Origin: Bradyrhizobium sp. 195
GTDB taxonomy: Bacteria; Pseudomonadota; Alphaproteobacteria; Rhizobiales; Xanthobacteraceae
Assembly: GCF_023101665.1 (NCBI RefSeq)
Contig: NZ_CP082161.1
Location: 3,348,001 to 3,412,000, forward strand
Length of the DNA stretch: 64,000 bases
Reading direction: 5' to 3'
The notes beneath the pieces are model-generated. The model worked only from the letters and a program-made list of their open reading frames with translations, was not told the origin of the DNA and made no database searches. Both the position numbers and the translations under genes were made by a program. Shown here in pieces: positions 1-6,341 of the stretch; positions within the stretch are counted from its first letter, which is position 1, and each line of letters opens with the position of its first letter.

Positions 1-1
1 C

Positions 2-871
2 GTGCGTGACGCGGCGATGCTGCTGAACGTGCTCGCCGCCAAGGATGTGCTCGACCCCGCGACGGAGCGGCAAAGGCGGCCGGTCGATTACACTGCCGGC
101 CTCATGCGGGATGCGATGAAGGGCGCGCGCATCGGCGTGCCGAGCGACCCGGCCGACCCGCTCAACAATCCCTATTACGGCAAGCTGCCGCCGAGGTCGG
201 CCGAGGTGCTCGCTGACGCGATCACGGTGCTGGAAGATCTCGGCGCCGTCATCGTCCGCGCCAGCATACCGACGCCTGGCTGGATCGGTGGGCCGGGTAC
301 GACGATGGCCGTGCTGAACCGCAATCCGCTGAGCCGCCACAAGGGCACTGTCGCGAGGCCGCCGGTGGTCTTCCTTTATGAGCTGAAACGCGATCTCGAC
401 CTCTACCTCAGGGATTGGGCGACCGACACCGAGATCAGGAGCATCGCCGACATCATCGCCTTCAATGCAGCGCATGCGGAGCAAGCGCTGCGCTTTGGCC
501 AGGACCACTTCCTCGCCGCCAACATGACCAGAGGCGATTTAAGCGAGCGCGAATACAAGTCGGCACGTGCCATGGATTTGCTCTCCGCCAAGACGCGCGG
601 CATGGACGCCTACATGAACCAGCACAAGCTCGACGCGGTGCTATTCCCCGGCAGTGAAGGATGCGGGATCGCCGCCAAGGCAGGCTATCCCAGCGTCTTG
701 GTGCCGGCCGGCTTCATCTCGGGAGCAGACGACAAGGATACGCCCGACTACCCGCTCGGCATCACCTTCGCAGGCCGTGCCTGGAGCGAACACAAGCTGC
801 TGCGCCTGGCCTACGCCTACGAGCAGGCTTCCAACATCCGCAAACCGCCGCCGGGGTTGGCGGGCGTTTAG
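2..871 (+). CDS. amidase family protein, C-terminal part (5' end outside window)
   Basis: The reading frame is open at the left edge, so only the last 289 residues are present. They resemble the C-terminal half of amidase-signature enzymes (GatA-like fold), which hydrolyse amide bonds with a Ser-Ser-Lys triad. That triad would lie upstream of the window and cannot be checked. Visible family features are the stretch LDAVLFPGSEG near residue 205 and the following GYPSVLVPAGF, which match the late 'PxxxxxAPxhG...GhPxhxhPxG' part of the family, then a PLGITFAGRAWSE ending in which a hydrophobic strand precedes the last helix. Substrate is unknown. It could be an aryl-acylamidase or a glutamyl-tRNA amidotransferase-like paralogue; nothing nearby supports tRNA amidation. 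Confidence 0.75.
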   Translation: MRDAAMLLNVLAAKDVLDPATERQRRPVDYTAGLMRDAMKGARIGVPSDPADPLNNPYYGKLPPRSAEVLADAITVLEDLGAVIVRASIPTPGWIGGPGTTMAVLNRNPLSRHKGTVARPPVVFLYELKRDLDLYLRDWATDTEIRSIADIIAFNAAHAEQALRFGQDHFLAANMTRGDLSEREYKSARAMDLLSAKTRGMDAYMNQHKLDAVLFPGSEGCGIAAKAGYPSVLVPAGFISGADDKDTPDYPLGITFAGRAWSEHKLLRLAYAYEQASNIRKPPPGLAGV

Positions 872-1213
872 ATCGAACCCCTCGGAGTGAGCCGCAGGGC
901 GTGCACGACCAAATCCGGATGTCTGTTCTGGAAAAGGTAAAGCGGTCCTGCGCGTTCGCTTGAGGAATGTCGCCCTTTGACTCATTGCAGACTTCGGCAG
1001 TTCGCTGTCGCTCGTGACAGTCGCCCGCGGCCCTGGCTCAGAGAGGGAGTCGGGGCCTCGCGGCAGCGCGAGGGGCCTCTGCTAAAATTAGCGGCCCATC
1101 TCGACTATCCTTCGGCGAATACCGCCTCAGGTAAAAGAGATTCGCAAAAATTCTCCACTGACCGGTGCGAGGTGCTAACCTTACACCCAATAGCGTGGCC
1201 AGTAGGGGGGCAC
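872..1213. other. intergenic region, 342 bases
   Basis: No convincing gene is visible. An open frame continues upstream of the next gene to about 977, but its translation is rich in Arg/Pro/Gly, looks non-coding, and is left out. The stretch near 966-992 (aatgtcgccctttgactcat) looks like a remnant of sequences I associate from memory with ABC_sub_bind genes in Bradyrhizobium. Confidence 0.4.
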
Positions 1214-2224
1214 ATGCGACGGCGGGAGTTCCTCGAACTCGGCGTTTTTGGCGCTGCAGCAGGATCGACATTATTTGGTCGGGGCTCGAGCGCGCAGTCC
1301 GTGCGAAAACGTCCGCTCATTGCATGGGCAGGAGCTGCACCTCCGGGGGCGAAGTTGCCCCAATTCATAGTAGACTTGGTGTTCGGCAATTTCATTAAGG
1401 GGCTTTCTGACTTCGGCTACGAGCAAGGCCGTAACATCGATATCATTCGGCGAACGGACATTTTGCGGGACCGGGTACCATCGATTGAGGAGATGGTCGC
1501 TCTGCTCAAGCCAGATATCATCGTTGCGCCAGCAACACTGGAAGCCGTCGCTGCCCGAAAGGCAACATCGATAATCCCGATCGTCTGCCCCGCGCTTGCC
1601 GATGCGGTCCATCTCGGATTGATTGCCAGCGAAGCTCGCCCGGGCGGAAATGTCACGGGCATTGAGCCCTACATCGCGGGTTTGCCGACCAAGCAAATTG
1701 ATCTCGCGCGAGAAATCGTGCCGAAGGCAAGGCGTGTCGGGCTGCTCGGCAACATGAAAGATCCCAAAGGTCCGCCTCAAGTCGGGGACTTGAGGGCAGC
1801 ATGTGGGGCTTTGAGCCTCAACGTGGTTGAAGCCGATGTTAGCATGGCGCAGGACATTCCGAATGCGCTCGCCGCGCTGGCGAACGAAGGGGTCGATGTC
1901 GCCGTGGTCCTTCAGACCAACCTGTTGCTCATCATGAGCGAGCAGATCGGCGCCATCGCCCTTGAAAAGCGGCTGCCGACCGTCTTCGGATATCGCGAGC
2001 ACGTTATCCACGACGGTCTTGTGAGCTATGGCGTTGACCTGCGCTGGTGCTATCGTCGCGCCGGCTATTTCGTGGACAAGATCCTTAAGGGAACGCACCC
2101 GAGCGATCTTCCAATCGAATTTCCAAGCAAGCTGTGGTTGGCAGTCAACCTCAAGACGGCAAAGGCTCTCGACCTGGCTGTACCGTCAGCGCTTCTCGCC
2201 CGCACCGACGAAGTGATCGAGTGA
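1214..2224 (+). CDS. ABC_sub_bind-type periplasmic substrate-binding protein
   Basis: A 336-residue exported binding protein of the ABC_sub_bind (PF04392-like) family, ligand unknown. The ATG at 1214 is chosen because it follows a purine-rich agtagggggg at a good distance and gives a clean signal sequence, MRRREFLELGVFGAAAG...SSAQ. The RRREF twin-arginine-like start suggests Tat export. Family marks are the central RPGGNVTG motif near residue 150 and the C-terminal PSALLARTDEVIE ending, both matched in the paralogue at 9029-10060. No permease or ATPase gene lies beside it, so it is an orphan, as is frequent for this family in Bradyrhizobium. Its partner transporter, if any, must be elsewhere. 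Confidence 0.85.
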   Translation: MRRREFLELGVFGAAAGSTLFGRGSSAQSVRKRPLIAWAGAAPPGAKLPQFIVDLVFGNFIKGLSDFGYEQGRNIDIIRRTDILRDRVPSIEEMVALLKPDIIVAPATLEAVAARKATSIIPIVCPALADAVHLGLIASEARPGGNVTGIEPYIAGLPTKQIDLAREIVPKARRVGLLGNMKDPKGPPQVGDLRAACGALSLNVVEADVSMAQDIPNALAALANEGVDVAVVLQTNLLLIMSEQIGAIALEKRLPTVFGYREHVIHDGLVSYGVDLRWCYRRAGYFVDKILKGTHPSDLPIEFPSKLWLAVNLKTAKALDLAVPSALLARTDEVIE

Positions 2225-2616
2225 GGATGGCTTACCTCCGCTGATGGCCCTTCTGAGCGCATCGTGCCGTGGACCGCTTGTGACCCAAAGCAGTCCTAAA
2301 CGCTGGAACGAACGTCAGTCACATTCGGCGCCAGCGCGCTGGTTGTGCATAAGACTCCATGATTGATCGAGGCTCTGTGATAGTGCATTCGCGGCTTATT
2401 GTCGGCCTTGTCGGATCATCCGCAATGCCAGTCCAAGTCAGCAATTGCTTGCTGTCATCCCAGACGAGGTCAAATTGGGGCCTGAGTGACGTGCGACCGC
2501 AAACTAATAGAGCCATTGTTGACCCCAGTGATGTTGCCCGACATGGTCTCTGCCGCTGACGGCTGGTTCGATTGAAGCTGCGGCGCACCGTTCGGAAACG
2601 ATGCGCCGCCGCTCGA
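2225..2616. other. intergenic region, 392 bases
   Basis: Several short frames of 60-90 codons exist on both strands, but none has a ribosome binding site or a recognisable protein, and they overlap each other. Near 2276-2296 lies gcttgtgacccaaagcagtc, a motif whose complement partly resembles the sequence at 966-992 on the other side of the binding-protein gene. A hairpin at the right end is listed separately. Confidence 0.4.
2581..2608 (-). terminator. hairpin after the hydrolase gene, possible terminator
   Basis: cggcgcaccgtt (2581-2592) pairs with aacgatgcgccg (2597-2608) around the loop cgga, with one C-A mismatch in 12 pairs. It lies 8 bases past the stop codon of the minus-strand hydrolase gene. 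No strong U-tract follows on that strand, so it is a weak intrinsic terminator or only an mRNA-end hairpin. Confidence 0.45.
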
Positions 2617-3243
2617 TCATGCTGCCTTGGCGTGGACGTTGCCGATCCATTCGCGGGCCAGCGTTACGTCGGCTTGCGACAATTGGTGGCCTGCCGGAAG
2701 CACCTTGTGGTCGACACGCGCTCCGGCATCCGACAACAACGTCGCCAGCTTCGCCGAATTGCTCGCCGTCACGATCGGGTCGGCTTGGCCGGACAGCAGC
2801 AGCACCGGCTTGCCTCCAAGTTTGGCCTTGGGCGGATCCGACAGCGGCACCATGGCGCGCAGCAGGATCGCGCCTGCAAGCGCGTCGGGCTTCAGCAGCA
2901 ACAGCGCGGCTGCGATGTTCGCGCCATTGGAGAAGCCGACCGCAACCGGTGCGGCGATGCCGTATTGCGTCCGCGCATCCGCGATGAAGTCGCCGAGCTC
3001 GCGCGCACGCCGTCGCACGTCCTCCTCGTCGAATACGCCTTCGGCAAGACGACGGAAGAAGCGCGGCATGCCGTGCTCGAGCACGCGGCCGCGCGGCGAG
3101 AGCAGGGCGGAGCCTGGCGAGATCATCTTGCCGAGCCCGAGCAGGTCGTTCTCGTCACCGCCGGTGCCGTGTAGCAGCAGGAGCGGAGGGGAGCCCGCGC
3201 GGGTCGCGGGCTCGAAGCGATGGATGAATGCAGTTTCAGTCAT
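2617..3243 (-). CDS. alpha/beta hydrolase, phospholipase/carboxylesterase family (MhqD-like)
   Basis: A 208-residue cytoplasmic serine hydrolase of the small carboxylesterase family. The nucleophile elbow GFSNG places Ser105. Asp155 (in SGQADPI) and His186 (in PAGHQ) complete the triad, and LLLLHGTGGDEND near residue 22 supplies the oxyanion-hole loop. It overlaps the upstream dioxygenase gene by four bases (ATGA), so the two are co-translated. In Bacillus the same pairing (mhqD with mhqO/mhqE) detoxifies quinones and hydroquinones, which suggests a similar role here. The natural substrate cannot be read from sequence. Length and triad are complete, with no sign of damage. Confidence 0.85.
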   Translation of the reverse strand: MTETAFIHRFEPATRAGSPPLLLLHGTGGDENDLLGLGKMISPGSALLSPRGRVLEHGMPRFFRRLAEGVFDEEDVRRRARELGDFIADARTQYGIAAPVAVGFSNGANIAAALLLLKPDALAGAILLRAMVPLSDPPKAKLGGKPVLLLSGQADPIVTASNSAKLATLLSDAGARVDHKVLPAGHQLSQADVTLAREWIGNVHAKAA

Positions 3244-4178
3244 GACGCGGTCTCTTCCAGATTCGGCAGCACGTCCTCGATCTGCTTGCGATGCTGCTCG
3301 AGGAAAGCAGGCAGCTTGAGGTCACGTCCCAGCGTCGCAACGGGCTCGTCGACAGCGAAGCCGGGGATGTCGGTCGCGATCTCGAACAGCACGCCGCCGG
3401 GTTCGCGGAAATAGATCGAGCGGAAGTAGTTGCGGTCCCGCTGCTCGGTCGGATGCAGGCCGTGATTGCTCACGAGCTTTTGCGCCATCTTGCCCTGCTC
3501 GGCATCGTCAGCCGCGCGGAAGGCGATGTGATGCACCGACCCGCCGCCCTGATGCCCGCGCAAAAAACCCTTGGCCTCGTAGATGTCGACGACGCTGCCC
3601 TCGGCATCGCCCGGAGCCTTGAAGCGGATCACGGAGCCTTCGCGGCCGGTCTCCTTGAAGCCGAACACGTCAGTGAGGACGGCGGCCGTCCTCGCCGCGC
3701 TGTCGAGCAGCAAGGTCACGCCATGGAAGCCCCGGATCGCATGCTCGGCCGGCACGTCGCCGTTGCTCCAGCCGGGCTCGCTCTCGGCACCGGGAACGCC
3801 GACCAGCGCGAGCGCCATGCCATCGGGATCGGAGAACGGCAGCACGGATTCGCCGAAGCGCTTCTCCAGCGCCTCATAGGCAATGCCCTTTTCGGTAAAG
3901 CGCTGGGTCCAATAGCCGAGCGAGCGCTGCGGCACGCGGAAGGCGGTCTGGTGGGTCTCGCCGACGCCGCGGCGTCCGGGCGATACACCGGCCCACGGGA
4001 AAAAGGTCAGGATGGTGCCGGGCCGGCCGGCCTCATCGCCGTAATAGAAGTGATAGGTGCCGGGATCGTCGAAATTGACCGTCTTCTTGACGAAGCGCAG
4101 GCCGAGATCCCTCGTGTAGAAGCCGAAATTGCGGATGGGGTCGCCGGCAATCGCGGTCACATGGTGCAGTCCAGACAT
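3240..4178 (-). CDS. VOC-family ring-cleaving dioxygenase (MhqO-like)
   Basis: A 312-residue protein with two vicinal-oxygen-chelate (glyoxalase/extradiol dioxygenase) modules, about residues 3-130 and 150-275. Candidate metal ligands are His5/His6 in GLHHVTA, His216/His217 in SVHHIAF and Glu266 in GVLFEIA, the His-His-Glu set expected for an Fe(II) or Mn(II) dioxygenase. The start at 4178 is favoured over longer possibilities because cttttggaggacgaca gives an excellent ribosome binding site and the protein then begins directly with the first module. It is divergent from a LysR-type regulator gene. Likely role: ring opening of hydroquinones or catechols for detoxification. Substrate is inferred from family only. 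Confidence 0.86.
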   Translation of the reverse strand: MSGLHHVTAIAGDPIRNFGFYTRDLGLRFVKKTVNFDDPGTYHFYYGDEAGRPGTILTFFPWAGVSPGRRGVGETHQTAFRVPQRSLGYWTQRFTEKGIAYEALEKRFGESVLPFSDPDGMALALVGVPGAESEPGWSNGDVPAEHAIRGFHGVTLLLDSAARTAAVLTDVFGFKETGREGSVIRFKAPGDAEGSVVDIYEAKGFLRGHQGGGSVHHIAFRAADDAEQGKMAQKLVSNHGLHPTEQRDRNYFRSIYFREPGGVLFEIATDIPGFAVDEPVATLGRDLKLPAFLEQHRKQIEDVLPNLEETAS

Positions 4179-4235
4179 TGTCGTCCTCCAAAAGCTCGGG
4201 GAGCGTTTGCTCTGCCGGAGATATTGTTCCGCTTT

Positions 4236-4251
4236 GGATTGGAGACAATCC
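4236..4251. promoter_or_regulatory. inverted repeat between dioxygenase and LysR genes, candidate operator
   Basis: The 127-base divergent spacer holds a perfect inverted repeat ggattg-gaga-caatcc (4236-4251). Further attgt/acaat half-sites lie around it (attgt at 4224-4228, caatttggaaacaat near 4276-4290). LysR-type regulators usually bind such interrupted dyads between themselves and a divergent target. Binding is inferred, not shown. Confidence 0.5.
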
Positions 4252-4305
4252 ATGCAAATATGACGGCTATGTCTACAATTTGGAAACAATCGCCAAGGCT
4301 GCTCC

Positions 4306-5211
4306 TTGGATAAGCTCGGCAGCCTGCGGGCATTTGTGAAAGTCGTCGAAAGCGGCAGTTTTGCCGAGGCCGGCCGTCAGCTGCGGCTGTCGCGCTCGGC
4401 GATCAGCAAATACATCGCCGATCTCGAGGAGAGTCTCGGCGTTCAACTTCTGAACCGGACCACGCGGCACGCCAGCCCGACCGAGAACGGCCAGCGCTAT
4501 TTCGAGCGTGCGCTCGTGATCCTCTCGGAGGTCGAGGCCGCCGACCAGGCGGTGACGCAGGCCCAGTCGGCGCCGCGGGGGCTGCTGCGCGTCAACGCGC
4601 CGATGTCGTTCGGCACGATGCGGTTAGGTCCCGTGCTCGCCGATTTCATGGCGCGCTATGGCGAACTTCAGCTCCAGATCGTGCTCAGCGACGACCTGCT
4701 CGATCCCGTGCAGGACGGCTTCGACGTGACCTTGCGGATCGCGGAACTCGAATCCTCCAGCCTGATTGCGCGAAAGATCATGCCGGTCGCGCGCATGATT
4801 TGCGCCTCGCCGGATTACCTGGCGCGGCACGGCACGCCTAGGCATCCGCAGGATTTGCGCGACCATGCCTCGCTGACTTACGGCTTCCTGCTCACGGGCA
4901 ATCAGTGGAAGCTGACCGGCGCGGACGGCGATCACTGGATCCAGCCGGCCTGGTCGCTCTGCGTCAACAATGCCGAGGTGCTGCGCGACGTCGCGATCAA
5001 GGGCAAGGGACTGGCGCTGCTGCCGGAGTTCATCGCGGCAGATGCTTTGCGGAATGGCGAGCTGCGCACCGTGCTGAACGACTATTCCGCGCCGCCACTC
5101 GCGCTCTATGCGGTGTATCCGCCGACGCGGCATTTGTCGGTGAAGGTGAGGCTGTTCATCGATTTTCTGGTGGAGCGGTTTGGGCGGGAGGAGGAAGTTG
5201 GCGGGCGCTGA
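4306..5211 (+). CDS. LysR-family transcriptional regulator
   Basis: A 301-residue one-component regulator. The N-terminal winged helix-turn-helix spans residues 1-60, with the recognition helix around SFAEAGRQLRLSRSAISKYI followed by the family-typical LGVQLLNRTTR. The effector-binding domain covers about residues 90-295. Translation starts at TTG 4306, giving MDKLGSLRAFVKVVESGSF, which aligns with usual LysR starts; no ATG nearby would preserve the first helix. It is divergent from the dioxygenase/hydrolase pair and is its most likely regulator. The closest subgroup by feel is the DsdC/CrgA/AaeR-like branch. The inducer is unknown but an aromatic or quinone would fit. Confidence 0.9.
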   Translation: MDKLGSLRAFVKVVESGSFAEAGRQLRLSRSAISKYIADLEESLGVQLLNRTTRHASPTENGQRYFERALVILSEVEAADQAVTQAQSAPRGLLRVNAPMSFGTMRLGPVLADFMARYGELQLQIVLSDDLLDPVQDGFDVTLRIAELESSSLIARKIMPVARMICASPDYLARHGTPRHPQDLRDHASLTYGFLLTGNQWKLTGADGDHWIQPAWSLCVNNAEVLRDVAIKGKGLALLPEFIAADALRNGELRTVLNDYSAPPLALYAVYPPTRHLSVKVRLFIDFLVERFGREEEVGGR

Positions 5212-5684
5212 CGTGCGGAGACCGGGTCGTGAAGCCATGACTCTGCCCGGGCGAGGGCTCGCAGCGATCTGTCCCGATGAGTCAAGAAGGCGAGCTACAC
5301 GGCGGACAGTCGGGGATTTGCCTCTGAAAGGGGGAGCGGCAAGCATTCTTCTATTGTCAACGTTGTTGACAGTGGTTCCTCGGAATTGCTCTCCCGCCAA
5401 TGAATGGATGAAGTCCGGCAACCAGCACAGGTCATGATGACCATGCCTTTGCTGAGAGTCCCGTGCGTCGGCTGGATACGATTATACCGCAACGTAAACC
5501 TGAACTTCTTCCCGTCGCTTGTGACTCATATAAGCGTCCCGGCTTCGCGCCTTAGGACGGAGAGCTTCAGCCGCTGCCGGGGCGCTGCCAAGGGCTCTCT
5601 CCCGTGCCACCGCGAAGAGCCGGGGCATGACGAGTAGCTCGCCAGCACTTCTCAACTTGATTTCAACAAGCGCAGGAGGAAGCT
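5212..5684. other. intergenic region, 473 bases
   Basis: No coding region, RNA gene or strong hairpin was recognised. Overlapping frames of 60-85 codons on both strands look like noise. The last bases carry the ribosome binding site aggaggaagct of the next gene, so its promoter should lie within the final 150 bases. The region is less GC-rich in places (around 5345-5375 and 5480-5530), consistent with regulatory or degraded sequence. Confidence 0.4.
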
Positions 5685-6161
5685 ATGCGGAAGTCTCTCA
5701 CCTTTTTCCTTTCTGGCGTGGCATTTGCCGTCGCGGCGTCAACAGCCGTAGCCGGTGAGCGGGTGCTTGAGTTCAAGCTGATCACGAAGCCGATCGACCT
5801 CAAGGTCATAGAGGCCGCAAACGTCGAAGGACAGACGGTTGTGTCCGGGAAATTCTTTGGCGTCGCCGTCTTCAACGATGGCCGTATCGGAGTGAAAGAG
5901 TTCGTCAATGCTTCGGACTTGCTCAAGGGGGCAGGCCCCTTCTTCGGCTATAGCACCTACACATTCGAGGAAGGCTCGATTACGGCGCGCTACACCGGTT
6001 CGGCCAAAGACGGCAAATCGACTGGCGAATACACAATCCTGTCGGGCACAGGTGCCTATGCGAATGCCACGGGTACCGGAACCATCGAAAGCGCGCCGAA
6101 CCCATTCAAGGGCGTCAACCTGCTGAACATAAAGCTCATCGTTAAGACTTCGGGTTCGTGA
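5685..6161 (+). CDS. exported allene-oxide-cyclase-like barrel protein
   Basis: A 158-residue protein with a clear Sec signal (MRKSLTFFLSGVAFAVAASTAVAG, cleavage after about residue 23). The mature part is short, Gly/Thr-rich and beta-strand-like. The segment SGTGAYANATGTGTIE near residue 120 resembles the GTGxYxxAxGxG signature of the allene oxide cyclase/dirigent barrel superfamily, found in many bacterial secreted proteins of unknown role. A strong ribosome binding site (aggagg) precedes the ATG. It stands alone between a LysR gene and a convergent kinase gene. Enzymatic activity should not be assumed, since most bacterial members are uncharacterised. Confidence 0.7.
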   Translation: MRKSLTFFLSGVAFAVAASTAVAGERVLEFKLITKPIDLKVIEAANVEGQTVVSGKFFGVAVFNDGRIGVKEFVNASDLLKGAGPFFGYSTYTFEEGSITARYTGSAKDGKSTGEYTILSGTGAYANATGTGTIESAPNPFKGVNLLNIKLIVKTSGS

Positions 6162-6215
6162 CAGCGAATGCTACTGGACCCGCATAAAGGGAGTTGATTC
6201 CTTGATGGCGGGTTG

Positions 6216-6245
6216 GCCCGGCCGGAAACACATCGCCGGCCGGGC
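6216..6245. terminator. perfect 10-bp hairpin between convergent genes
   Basis: gcccggccgg (6216-6225) and ccggccgggc (6236-6245) form a perfect 10-pair stem with a 10-base loop. It lies 55 bases past the stop of the exported protein gene and 97 bases past that of the convergent kinase gene, so it may serve both as a terminator. No U-tract is seen on either strand. Confidence 0.5.
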
Positions 6246-6341
6246 GACCTGCTGAAAAACCGGCTGGAGTCGTTATTCCCGCTTGGTCAACAGACCGGTC
6301 CCGTAGGACAGAGCGCTTGGGGAGCCCCAATCTGAGCAAAT

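Noticed and set aside
977..1213. 79-codon N-terminal extension of the first binding protein
   Set aside because: It would place the signal sequence inside the protein. The ATG at 1214 has a proper ribosome binding site and signal peptide.
2319..2588. Short overlapping frames (66-89 codons) in the gap after the first binding protein
   Set aside because: They lack ribosome binding sites, overlap on both strands and have no recognisable sequence features.
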